Source: Candidatus Omnitrophota bacterium (GTDB taxonomy: Bacteria > Omnitrophota > Gorgyraeia > Gygaellales > Profunditerraquicolaceae). Taken from it: a stretch of DNA of 16,689 bases. The notes under the pieces were generated by a model, which ran no database searches, was not told the origin of the DNA, and saw nothing but the letters and a program-made list of their open reading frames with translations. The translations under genes and the position numbers were made by a program. This document shows positions 1 through 6,093 of the stretch, piece by piece (position 1 is the first letter of the stretch; each line of letters begins with the position of its first letter). The stretch is taken from assembly GCA_023247875.1 (NCBI GenBank), contig JAHFFQ010000014.1, forward strand, positions 1-16,689, written 5' to 3'.

Positions 1-57
1 GACTATTACGGCGATCATCACGAAATATTCCAACGTGCTTTGGGCTTTCTTTTCCAT
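1..57 (-). CDS. Flp-type class III pilin, N-terminal fragment
   Basis: The first 19 codons of a small pilin run off the left edge of the window. The visible protein starts MEKKAQSTLEYF, the class III prepilin pattern: a short basic leader, Ala at -1, Gln at +1, Glu at +5 and Tyr at +6, then the start of a hydrophobic helix. An AGAGGG Shine-Dalgarno-like stretch sits just before the ATG. It begins 10 nt after the stop of the preceding short pilin, so it is the fourth member of the pilin cluster behind tadC. Its length and C-terminus cannot be seen. The leader matches the AQSTLEY start of the pilin at 3069-3242. Confidence 0.8.
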   Translation of the reverse strand, partial: MEKKAQSTLEYFVMIAVIV

Positions 58-67
58 TTTACCCTCT

Positions 68-232
68 TTATCTTCTTGAAGCATTCAAGTCAGATTGCAC
101 TTGTTTTAATCGCGCATGTATTGAGCGATAGGCATATTTACTCATTGCCATCAATGCCACTGAAATGACTAAAATAATCATTGCGTATTCCAGGAAATTC
201 TGCGCTTTTTTATTATAAATAATCCTTAACAT
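68..232 (-). CDS. Short Flp-type class III pilin (54 aa)
   Basis: A 54-residue protein with a basic leader (MLRIIYNKKA), the motif QNFLEY with Glu at +5 and Tyr at +6 after a likely cleavage behind Ala10, one hydrophobic helix (about residues 17-30) and a short basic, helical tail ending in SRR. This is the layout of Flp pilins, which are cleaved by a TadV/FlaK-type prepilin peptidase and polymerised by TadA/TadB/TadC. Its ATG lies one base after the stop of the neighbouring pilin (TAG-G-ATG), so translation is probably coupled. Its QNFLEY core is shared with that neighbour, suggesting duplication. It could be a minor pilin rather than the main subunit. Confidence 0.85.
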   Translation of the reverse strand: MLRIIYNKKAQNFLEYAMIILVISVALMAMSKYAYRSIHARLKQVQSDLNASRR

Positions 233-233
233 C

Positions 234-404
234 CTATTCTCCCCTGCTCGGCTCGCTGATCTCTTCCTGGATCTGTTTTAGATGCGCGTTTAGCGATCGC
301 TGCATATACTGGCGCATAGCTATTAATGCCGCGGTAACAATCAAAATCAGCATGGTGTATTCCAAAAAATTCTGCCCTCTCTTGCCAGAAAATATTTTTG
401 CCAT
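234..404 (-). CDS. Short Flp-type class III pilin (56 aa)
   Basis: A 56-residue protein with leader MAKIFSGKRG, canonical Gly at -1, then QNFLEY with Glu at +5 and Tyr at +6, a hydrophobic stretch (about residues 17-31) and a hydrophilic, Gln/Glu-rich tail (HLKQIQEEISEPSRGE). The Gly at -1 fits the standard Flp cleavage site better than the Ala seen in several siblings. The start ATG follows the previous pilin stop by 3 nt, with AAAGG as a weak ribosome site. It is part of a run of short pilins transcribed behind tadC. Whether it is a major or minor pilin cannot be told from sequence. Confidence 0.85.
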   Translation of the reverse strand: MAKIFSGKRGQNFLEYTMLILIVTAALIAMRQYMQRSLNAHLKQIQEEISEPSRGE

Positions 405-407
405 CCT

Positions 408-554
408 TTACCTCATATTTCCTTTGGCGACGTCAAAATACGCCTGGAAACTATTTCTTATGCGGCCGATAAAGCCGGTGGACAAAATTACCGCAAGCAC
501 TATCACCATTAATATAAAGTATTCTATAGCGGTCTGCCCGTTTGTTTTCTTCAT
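408..554 (-). CDS. Short Flp-type class III pilin (48 aa)
   Basis: A 48-residue protein starting MKKTNG and then QTAIEYF: Gly at -1, Glu at +5, Tyr at +6, the closest match in this window to the classic Flp1 motif (ATAIEY). A single hydrophobic helix (about residues 12-28) is followed by a short polar tail ending GNMR. It starts 2 nt behind the tadC stop codon, so it belongs to the same transcript and is likely translationally coupled. At 48 residues it is near the lower limit for Flp pilins, which makes it a candidate structural subunit of the fibre. Confidence 0.87.
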   Translation of the reverse strand: MKKTNGQTAIEYFILMVIVLAVILSTGFIGRIRNSFQAYFDVAKGNMR

Positions 555-556
555 CT

Positions 557-1465
557 TTAGAACCCGAAATTGATCCCCCCGCGCGTAAACTGCAGGATTA
601 TCGGGCCTCCCACAATTATCATAACTACCGGCAGAATAAAGGCAAATAAGGGAAAAAGCAGCTTGATCGGTGCCTTCAATGCCATTGACTCGCCCATCTG
701 GAATCTCCTGACTCTCATCTCCTCCGACTGTACATTCAATGCCTCCGACATTGGCGTGCCCATGCGGTCAGCCTGTATCAGTGTGCGCACGAAAGAATGC
801 ACCTCGGGCATATCCACGCGCCAGCCGAAATTTTTTAGCGCCTCGCGCCTGCTCTTGCCGACCTGCGTCTCGCGGTAAACCTCACCCAATTCCCGGGTCA
901 GATCACAGGACTTTAAATCCTTGACCACACGGTTTACCGCCAGCATAAAGTCCATCCCTCCGCTTACGCAAAGGTTCAATAAGTCAATGATGTTGGGCAG
1001 GTCGCGCCGTATATTGTGCAGCCTTTTGCCTATCTTCTGGTTCAGCCACATTTCCGGTATAAAGAAACCCACAGCCAAAGAGACGGCTAAAACAATATTT
1101 TTGGGCAAATTATTGCTAAGAAATATTAAAGCCAGGGCAGGGACAAAGATAACCGCCAGCACCTTAAAAGCCAAGAACTCCAACACCCCCATCGGCAAGC
1201 CGGCCTTGATCAGCCTCCTTCTTATGCTTTCGGTGGAGAAGGGGATCCGCCTCTCAAAATCCTTAAACCTGGCGGTAAGAGGAAGCCAGGTATTATCCGG
1301 CTTGACTGTATATTTGTCCTGGGTCAATTCCAGCTCTACCTTTTTGCTGTCAAATACCTGCGACGGCAAGCGCATCTTCTCCAGGCCAAATATTCTAGAG
1401 CCGAACTGCAGGATCAAAAAGTAGATACAGGCAGCTAAAAGTAAGACCACTATAATTAATTCCAT
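557..1465 (-). CDS. tadC: TadC-like inner-membrane platform protein of the Tad pilus
   Basis: This is a 302-residue T2SSF-family (GspF-like) platform protein that would work with TadB and the TadA ATPase to extrude Flp pili at the inner membrane. There is an N-terminal hydrophobic segment (residues 3-21), a paired hydrophobic region (about 100-139), the GspF-like helical domain (about 155-265) with LPNIIDLLNLCVSGG and a later QADRMGTPMSEAL segment, and a C-terminal hydrophobic anchor (about 269-291). This is the usual TadC size and layout. It follows tadB after 13 nt with an AAAGGAG ribosome site and is followed by a pilin after 2 nt. TadB and TadC are paralogues; the assignment rests on order and on the two hydrophobic segments preceding the T2SSF domain. 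Confidence 0.92.
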   Translation of the reverse strand: MELIIVVLLLAACIYFLILQFGSRIFGLEKMRLPSQVFDSKKVELELTQDKYTVKPDNTWLPLTARFKDFERRIPFSTESIRRRLIKAGLPMGVLEFLAFKVLAVIFVPALALIFLSNNLPKNIVLAVSLAVGFFIPEMWLNQKIGKRLHNIRRDLPNIIDLLNLCVSGGMDFMLAVNRVVKDLKSCDLTRELGEVYRETQVGKSRREALKNFGWRVDMPEVHSFVRTLIQADRMGTPMSEALNVQSEEMRVRRFQMGESMALKAPIKLLFPLFAFILPVVMIIVGGPIILQFTRGGINFGF

Positions 1466-1478
1466 TCATATGCTCCTT

Positions 1479-2330
1479 TTATATATCAACCTTGCTCAAT
1501 TTACGTATAAAAATAATACCGAGTATCTCTGAAATAACCGCGTAAACCATAAGGCCTCTCCCCAGATTATCCTTAAAGAAAACATCGAAGAAACCGGGAT
1601 TCATCTTATATACGAATATCCCGAATAAAATGGGCAATATAGACATAATTATCCCCTGCATATTTGCCTGCACGCAAAGGGCCTGGACCCTGCCGATAAG
1701 CTTATTCCGCTCCTGGATAGTATAAATTACCCTGGAAAAAGTCTGGGTAAGGTCTCCGCCGGTCTCCCTGGCTACCAGCATCGCAGTTACTACCATATCC
1801 AGCTCATCCAGCCGCATGCGTACTTTAAGCTTGGTTATCGCCTCCTCCAGGGAAACGCCCATCTGCATCTGGCGTATGACAAGACCAAACTCCTGACTAA
1901 TAGGGTTAGGCATCTCCTGAACCAATTCCTCAAATGACTGCAGGAGGCTTAACCCCGCCTTAAGAGAACTGGAGAGGATCATCAACCCGTCAACAAGCTG
2001 TGAGGCGAATTTTTGCCTGCGCATGGCCTCAAGCCGCTTGATGATCAAGACAGGAAGGGCCAGCCCCGCAACTGCCGCTGCCGTAGCAACCCAGACATTA
2101 TGACTGACGAGAAAACCCAATAACCCGCTGGCCAGGGGCGAAAGCACGTCGATCAGCAGCAGTTTGTTTAACGGAATATCCAGAAACATGCTGTCAAGTT
2201 TCGGAGTTATTTTATCCATCCTCTTCCTTTGCCAGCGATCCATTAACGCCTCAAAAAAAGGATATGCCAGCCTGGCAAGATAAAAGACCCCGGCGAAAAC
2301 CACTAAAAATAAGAGTATTTTTATCGGCAT
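1479..2330 (-). CDS. tadB: TadB-like inner-membrane platform protein of the Tad pilus
   Basis: A 283-residue T2SSF-domain protein. Hydrophobic segments lie at about 3-18, 62-97, 223-242 and 258-275. The T2SSF helical bundle spans about 112-215, with QLVDGLMILSSSLKAGLSLLQSF and LVARETGGDLTQTF as the two recognisable repeats. TadB pairs with TadC to form the platform on which TadA acts. It sits between the class III pilins and tadC in the same direction, with a 31-nt gap behind the pilin at 2362-2682. The ribosome site is weak (GGGGG about 7 nt upstream of the ATG), in contrast to the strong sites of the pilins, consistent with lower expression of platform than of pilin. Confidence 0.92.
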   Translation of the reverse strand: MPIKILLFLVVFAGVFYLARLAYPFFEALMDRWQRKRMDKITPKLDSMFLDIPLNKLLLIDVLSPLASGLLGFLVSHNVWVATAAAVAGLALPVLIIKRLEAMRRQKFASQLVDGLMILSSSLKAGLSLLQSFEELVQEMPNPISQEFGLVIRQMQMGVSLEEAITKLKVRMRLDELDMVVTAMLVARETGGDLTQTFSRVIYTIQERNKLIGRVQALCVQANMQGIIMSILPILFGIFVYKMNPGFFDVFFKDNLGRGLMVYAVISEILGIIFIRKLSKVDI

Positions 2331-2361
2331 TTACAAAACCCCCCTATTATCCTCGAGTTCC

Positions 2362-2682
2362 TTACTTCCACCAGAACTCTTTATCAGCAGTAGCGACTGC
2401 TTCGCTTCCGGTTTTAGTGCTCTGTTGGTTTCCAATCGTAGAGGTAGTTACCTTATCCTTAAGCTCCTCGGTAGATGTGGAGGTATTGGTAATTGTATAA
2501 TTGCTTGTGGTATAGCCCGGAGAAAACTGCTGGCCCATGCTATCAGCGCTCTCCTTCAATTTACCCTGATACCCTCTCTTCAAGTAAACCTGCATCGCGA
2601 TAAGCCCGGCAACGATCACTCCTATCAGAATGGCGTACTCCAACGTTGTCTGCGCCTTATTCCGGTAAAGTTTATTAAACAT
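2362..2682 (-). CDS. Class III signal peptide pilin-like protein (106 aa)
   Basis: The protein starts MFNKLYRNKA, then QTTLEYAILIG: Ala at -1, Glu at +5, Tyr at +6 and a hydrophobic helix, as in Flp-type pilins. After the helix comes an MQVYLKRGYQGKLKESAD segment and a long Ser/Thr-rich tail ending KEFWWK. I chose the ATG at 2682 because AGGAGG lies 8 nt upstream of it; a GTG at 2691 would overlap that ribosome site. At 106 residues it is twice as long as the short pilins behind tadC, so it may be a pseudopilin or a tip/minor subunit. It is a clear paralogue of the pilin at 2710-3042 (shared MQ-Y-KRG-QG-K segment). Confidence 0.85.
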   Translation of the reverse strand: MFNKLYRNKAQTTLEYAILIGVIVAGLIAMQVYLKRGYQGKLKESADSMGQQFSPGYTTSNYTITNTSTSTEELKDKVTTSTIGNQQSTKTGSEAVATADKEFWWK

Positions 2683-2709
2683 CCAACTCACCTCCTCATC
2701 ATTGTATTT

Positions 2710-3042
2710 TTATTCCGTCTTTGGCACTAATATTGTCTGAGCACCGCTCCTCTGGCTTGTCTCAGTAGAAGTCCTGGTTACTGCGCCTTGTTCTGCTAAA
2801 TTCTCGGTATCTTCCGAACTGCGCTCGCTGGTAAAGCTGGATTCCAAATAATACGGTTCATATTGTTTGGTGGCAAAACTAACCGAGCTGCCATCGCCGT
2901 TATCCACATAATCTACAGCATCCTTGATCCTACCCTGGAAGCCCCTCTTAACATAGGTCTGCATAGCTATTACTGCCGCTACTATCAGGCCCAGCACGAT
3001 CACATACTCTGCCGTGCTTTGTGCTTTTCTATGCCTTAACAT
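2710..3042 (-). CDS. Class III signal peptide pilin-like protein (110 aa)
   Basis: The protein begins MLRHRKA, then QSTAEYVIVLGLIVAAVIAMQ: class III leader with Ala at -1, Glu at +5, Tyr at +6 and one long hydrophobic helix. After this comes TYVKRGFQGRIKDAVDYVDNGDG, then a Ser/Thr/Glu-rich tail with many RTSTETSQRS-like stretches, probably a surface-exposed flexible region. Ribosome site AGGAGGTG lies 7 nt before the ATG. The first six codons and the upstream 5' region are identical to those of the pilin at 3069-3242, showing tandem duplication. Together with the gene at 2362-2682 it forms a pair of longer pilins, perhaps pseudopilins. Confidence 0.87.
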   Translation of the reverse strand: MLRHRKAQSTAEYVIVLGLIVAAVIAMQTYVKRGFQGRIKDAVDYVDNGDGSSVSFATKQYEPYYLESSFTSERSSEDTENLAEQGAVTRTSTETSQRSGAQTILVPKTE

Positions 3043-3259
3043 TTTTATTCACCTCCTTTATAATTACCTTATTCGAAATTAACGTGTTTGACCGCAGTAT
3101 CCGCTTGGTCAGCTACATGCTCAAGCATGCTGCTTACCTTTGGCTTAATAATCGTGTTGGCAGCCAAAAGTATCGCTCCCACTACGGCCGTGAAGATAAT
3201 GATATATTCAAGTGTGCTCTGTGCTTTTCTATGCCTTAACATTTTTATTCACCTCCTTT
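3020..3259 (-). repeat. Two identical 40-bp copies, 200 bp apart, covering RBS and start of two pilin genes
   Basis: Positions 3020-3059 and 3220-3259 are identical over 40 bp. Each copy contains the AGGAGGTG ribosome site, the spacer and the first eight codons (MLRHRKAQ). The genes diverge after this. This shows either recent duplication or continuing gene conversion between the two pilin starts. Confidence 0.9.
3069..3242 (-). CDS. Flp-type class III pilin (57 aa), first gene behind the riboswitch
   Basis: A 57-residue protein: leader MLRHRKA, then QSTLEYIIIFTAVVGAILLAA (Ala -1, Glu +5, Tyr +6, hydrophobic helix) and a short tail with VSSMLEHVADQADTAVKHVNFE. The size and simplicity match a major Flp pilin. 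A strong ribosome site (AAAGGAGGTG) lies 7 nt from the ATG. It is the first gene behind a promoter, a riboswitch-like RNA and an intrinsic terminator, so it is the most direct target of that control and the best candidate for the main fibre subunit. It is too short for most ORF cut-offs and could be missed in annotation. Confidence 0.88.
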   Translation of the reverse strand: MLRHRKAQSTLEYIIIFTAVVGAILLAANTIIKPKVSSMLEHVADQADTAVKHVNFE

Positions 3260-3296
3260 TAGTTTAATAAATACTTTCTAAAACATTTTAACGGCC

Positions 3297-3345
3297 TAAA
3301 AAACAAAAAAACCGAAGTTTTAATGTCCATTATAAGACTCTTCGG
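3297..3345 (-). terminator. Intrinsic terminator between riboswitch and pilin genes
   Basis: On the minus strand, CCGAAG (3345-3340) pairs with CTTCGG (3317-3312), with extra possible pairing inside the loop (GTC with GAC), followed at once by a run of T (TTTTTTTG then TTTTTT). It lies downstream of the aptamer-like RNA and about 55 nt before the first pilin ATG, so it would stop transcription before the pilin genes unless the upstream RNA prevents it. The 5' arm begins within a stretch (TAAAGCC) that could alternatively pair with the 5' end of the leader (GCGTTTA), a plausible switch. Confidence 0.75.
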
Positions 3346-3488
3346 CTTTAGCTAACCTGGATAATGTTCCCGCCTGACCCTGAGCGTGAAAATTCAAAAA
3401 TGTAAATTGTGGCGAACATCGTCCCGTGGCTTTGCGCATCCGGCTACCTCCATAGCGGAATTGCTTTTCGCTGCCGCCTTTAAACGCA
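3346..3488 (-). ncRNA. Candidate GEMM / cyclic-di-GMP-I-type riboswitch aptamer upstream of the pilin genes
   Basis: The minus-strand RNA begins about at the predicted transcription start, with GCGTTTAAAGGC, and contains GCGCAAAGCCACGGGAC. This resembles the conserved core of GEMM riboswitches (AAAGGC at the 5' side; GACGCAAAGCC then ACGGG at the junction). GGC pairs with GCC across a hairpin with an AGCG/CGCT stem, leaving GGATGCGCAAA as the internal loop. A second arm follows, closed by ATGTTC with GAACAT. The order promoter, aptamer, terminator, strong ribosome site, pilin is exactly that of transcription-controlling riboswitches. The 5' AAACC bulge and GAAA tetraloop of the textbook consensus are not clearly present, so it may be a variant or another class. 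Confidence 0.55.
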
Positions 3489-3493
3489 CTTCA

Positions 3494-3522
3494 AATATAA
3501 CACCTATTATTAAATATGTCAA
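3494..3522 (-). promoter_or_regulatory. Sigma-70-type promoter of the pilin operon
   Basis: On the minus strand a perfect -35 box TTGACA (3522-3517) is followed by a 17-nt spacer and -10 box TATATT (3499-3494). The expected start is near 3487, just at the 5' end of the aptamer-like RNA. This gives the pilin/tadB/tadC genes their own promoter, separate from the secretin/ATPase operon. Confidence 0.75.
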
Positions 3523-3553
3523 TAATACTTAAGCGCCTCCAGGAAAGCGTTTT

Positions 3554-5230
3554 CTAAGGAAGACACCAAAGACGGCTGTTGTCCTCAAGCAGGATATCCT
3601 GTTCGTTTATCCTATTGCAGGCATATTCCAGCTCCTTCTGGAACAGATACCCCTGGGAAGGGTTAAATTTCACTGTAGTGCGGCCATTCCCCCTCTTCAC
3701 AACAGCATGAAGGCCGTAAAACTGCTCTTTTATCGTCTGGAAATCTTTTTCTTTAAAACCTTCAGGTAGGAAATGCCAGCGCACATAAAGGTCTAAAACC
3801 CTTAAGTAATCGCTAAATATTGCTTTGCTTCCGGGGGCGGTTTGCTCAGTTTTCAGGTTCTCCGTTGAGAAAAAACGCTGGGAGCTGCCCATATAAGTGA
3901 AGAGTTCGATCTTGCGGCTGTAATCCTGGAATGTTTCGCCTAAATTAGGCCAGCGGCTAAGATAAATATTTGCCAGGTTTTCAGGCTGGGCCTCCTCAAT
4001 GCTAAGGTTGCTTAAGATAACCAGCCGCGTCTTCTCTGAAAGCATGGTTTTCAAAGCACAACCTTTTAATGTAAGTTGTTGTTTCGCATCAGGTTGCGAT
4101 AACTCAATCTCTATTTCCGAAAGGTAAAGACTTAATTCCAGTGGCTCGAAATAGAATGGCTTGAATTCACCGATCTTTATGACTTTGCGATAATTTACAA
4201 ACTGCCAAGGCCACATCGCGAAAATAAAAGAACGCTTTTTAGCTCCTTCAAAAGTGATTGAATCCAACTCCTCAAGTTTGTTCCCATAGATCTTCAAGCC
4301 GGTGATATTCTTGCTTTGCGATTCTAACCCTAAGATAAAGTTAAAGAACTCTCTTGTTGGCGCATTATAACCCGGAGCGGTAAATAAGATCAGAGGTGAG
4401 TTATTATTAAAATATCTATTTATGTAACTATTTGCATTACATATACTTGTAGAGAAATCATACGGGGTGTGGGGATTGGACCAGACGCTATACATTTGGC
4501 CGTCTATATATAAACTGTCTTTAGTTGAGAAATCAACTTTTATACACCGGGCCTCTTTAGATACATCCCCAATAACCCGGGAAATACCGCTTTCTAATGA
4601 CGTAACTGATTGTAATGCATTGTTATAGGAGGTTATATCCTCAAAAGAAACACCCTTGCCTATTAACGCCTGTAGCTTGTTTACCCCTCCTTCTTCGATG
4701 TTTTTAAAGAGAGAAAGATAGATCAGGGCTTCGGTTTTAGCTAAAAGATCATCCCTGTCCACATTCAGGCTATTCTTGATTAATTCGGCAATCCGTCGGC
4801 TCCCTGCCAACAGATTGTCGGCAGCTTTCAGTAAGATTGCCCCTGTACAGGGCATTTCCGACGGGAGTTGGACCTCGGGCTGGAGTTCTCGTTGGGGTAC
4901 TGGCTGGGGCTCTGGCTGGACATTTGGCAATTCCACTGGCGGTTTTTCAGGCACCTTCTCCGGCAGCAAGGGCTCTGGCGGTTTGACTGCTTCCAGTACG
5001 GGGATTTCCAGCTTAGCTGGCTCTACAACCTCTTGCTTTGAGGCCCTAGTTGCGGGCATGCTCAAACCGGCCTCCTTGAACACTGAATTAATGCTTGACT
5101 TGGATACTTCTATATTAAATCTTTGGAGGATCAGATAGCTCAAGCTTCTACAACTAATCGCTGGATTTGCTTTTTTTTCATCTATAATGGATTGTTTAAT
5201 TTCAGGTCTTAACTTATGTATTACACCCAT
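3554..5230 (-). CDS. Transposase-like protein with N-terminal HTH and proline-rich linker (558 aa)
   Basis: Residues about 5-58 look like a helix-turn-helix of the kind found in transposases (ISCRSLSYLILQRF then VSKSSINSVFKEAG). Residues about 68-126 form a Pro/Glu/Val-rich linker. The rest resembles an IS4-like DDE transposase core, ending in a Y-x2-RW-PNLGETFQDYSRK segment (423-440) like the Y-R-E-K signature. Candidate acidic positions are Asp233 and Glu432, but the middle stretch (LFTAPGYNA, 282-290) lacks the Asp usual in the DxG motif and the Y-R-E spacing is off. It may be an inactive or repurposed transposase. The ribosome site is weak (GGGGAA). It lies between the DUF192 gene and the pilin promoter in the same direction. 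Function assignment is tentative. Confidence 0.5.
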   Translation of the reverse strand: MGVIHKLRPEIKQSIIDEKKANPAISCRSLSYLILQRFNIEVSKSSINSVFKEAGLSMPATRASKQEVVEPAKLEIPVLEAVKPPEPLLPEKVPEKPPVELPNVQPEPQPVPQRELQPEVQLPSEMPCTGAILLKAADNLLAGSRRIAELIKNSLNVDRDDLLAKTEALIYLSLFKNIEEGGVNKLQALIGKGVSFEDITSYNNALQSVTSLESGISRVIGDVSKEARCIKVDFSTKDSLYIDGQMYSVWSNPHTPYDFSTSICNANSYINRYFNNNSPLILFTAPGYNAPTREFFNFILGLESQSKNITGLKIYGNKLEELDSITFEGAKKRSFIFAMWPWQFVNYRKVIKIGEFKPFYFEPLELSLYLSEIEIELSQPDAKQQLTLKGCALKTMLSEKTRLVILSNLSIEEAQPENLANIYLSRWPNLGETFQDYSRKIELFTYMGSSQRFFSTENLKTEQTAPGSKAIFSDYLRVLDLYVRWHFLPEGFKEKDFQTIKEQFYGLHAVVKRGNGRTTVKFNPSQGYLFQKELEYACNRINEQDILLEDNSRLWCLP

Positions 5231-5239
5231 GCTTCCCCC

Positions 5240-5440
5240 AGATTGGACATACTCAAGCCATTTAAAGTATACTACAAGATTAACATGATGTCAATATGAA
5301 TTCAGTTTGGACACTATTAGGGACGTTTCTGAATCCAAAGCAGGGACGTTTCTGAATCCAATCGGAGAAGTGTCCCCTTAACGTCTTATTGGTATTTACT
5401 TTATCGTTTCATTAAATAATCTTTGTTTAATGTCCAATCT
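5240..5440. repeat. 11-bp inverted repeat pair flanking the left end of the transposable element
   Basis: AGATTGGACAT at 5240-5250 and its exact complement ATGTCCAATCT at 5430-5440. The pair straddles the left terminal repeat of the Y1 transposase element and lies just upstream of the transposase-like gene at 3554-5230. It could be an end of another element or a binding site; 11 bp is short and may be chance. Confidence 0.4.
5319..5361. repeat. 20-bp direct repeat: partial extra copy of the terminal repeat
   Basis: The 20 bp AGGGACGTTTCTGAATCCAA occurs at 5319-5338 and again at 5342-5361, 3 bp apart. The second copy is the outer part of the 39-bp left terminal inverted repeat. The first copy is a truncated remnant of the same repeat, suggesting either a nested or earlier insertion or repeat slippage at the element end. 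Confidence 0.85.
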
Positions 5441-6093
5441 GAACTAAATAAGCGGTTTTATCTAAAATAAGTGTGTTTATGACCTGCTAAGGATACACCT
5501 CCTGGATGGGTCTTGTTAGATTTAAACTCCTCTTGCGTCTATTGCTCTGGGATTGGAGGTGATAAAATATGCCAAGAACAGCAAGGCTAACTTTAGAAAA
5601 CGCATGCTACCATATAATGGCACGGGGGAACCAAAAACAAAACACATTTATTGAAAAGGAGGATTTTATTAAGTATCTTGAACTATGGAAGCATTATAAG
5701 AGAAAATATGGCTTTAAGCTTTATGGTTACTGTCTAATGCCCCACCATATCCATTTAATAGTAACACCTGGAAAATCAGCTATATTGGGGAAAATTATGC
5801 AGGGCTTAAATCTGGCTTACACGATCTGGTTCAACAAGAAATACAACAAGATCGGCCATCTTTGGCAAGGACGATATAAGAGTATGCTAATACAGAAGAA
5901 TAAATACCTGCTGGATTGCATAGAATATGTGGAATTGAATCCAATGAGAGCAAATATGAATAAGTCCCCTTTTGATTATCCATGGAATAGCTGGAGAGAA
6001 AGAAGGGGTTATGTTAAAAGCAGTTTATTAGATAACCTTGATTTAAGCTAAGGGGGGGACACTTCTCCGATTGGATTCAGAAACGTCCCTGCT
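5339..6093 (+). mobile_element. REP/RAYT-type transposable element with perfect 39-bp terminal inverted repeats
   Basis: Positions 5339-5377 (AGCAGGGACG ... AGTGTCCCC) and 6055-6093 are exact reverse complements over 39 bp. They enclose a 190-bp leader and one Y1 (HUH) transposase gene. Within each repeat, GGGAC at the outer side and GTCCC at the inner side face each other, so a single repeat can also fold on itself as a REP-like imperfect palindrome. There is no tnpB. Total length is 755 bp. It sits between the DUF192 gene, whose end it supplies, and the transposase-like gene. No clear target duplication is visible. Confidence 0.8.
5569..6051 (+). CDS. REP-associated tyrosine (Y1_Tnp, HUH) transposase
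   Basis: A 160-residue single-domain Y1 transposase. It has the family start (PRTARLTLENACYHIMARGN, 2-21), the HUH metal-binding motif in LMPHHIHLIV (His60 and His62), HLWQGRYKS (97-105), and the conserved C-terminal YVELNPMRAN with candidate catalytic Tyr120. Such enzymes nick single-stranded DNA and act on REP-like hairpins. The length is usual for the short RAYT class and there is no frameshift, so it may be active. The start ATG is supported by GGAGGTG 8 nt upstream. It is the only well supported plus-strand gene and overlaps the 3' end of the DUF192 gene by 4 nt, tail to tail. Confidence 0.92.
   Translation: MPRTARLTLENACYHIMARGNQKQNTFIEKEDFIKYLELWKHYKRKYGFKLYGYCLMPHHIHLIVTPGKSAILGKIMQGLNLAYTIWFNKKYNKIGHLWQGRYKSMLIQKNKYLLDCIEYVELNPMRANMNKSPFDYPWNSWRERRGYVKSSLLDNLDLS

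Noticed and set aside
921..1424. 167-codon plus-strand open frame opposite tadC
   Set aside because: Antisense shadow of a clear T2SSF gene; composition is Ser/Thr/Lys-rich with no domain.
2683..2691. GTG start for the pilin at 2362-2682
   Set aside because: The GTG overlaps the AGGAGG ribosome site; the ATG at 2682 has ideal spacing and gives a normal class III leader.
4776..5138. Plus-strand frame rich in Gly-Ser-Trp repeats
   Set aside because: It is the reverse reading of the Pro/Glu-rich linker of the transposase-like gene; the repeats only mirror that low-complexity stretch.
5339..6093. Classic IS200/IS605 insertion sequence
   Set aside because: There is no tnpB, and the element has long perfect inverted repeats. 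The protein start and C-terminal YVELNPMRA motif fit REP-associated transposases better.
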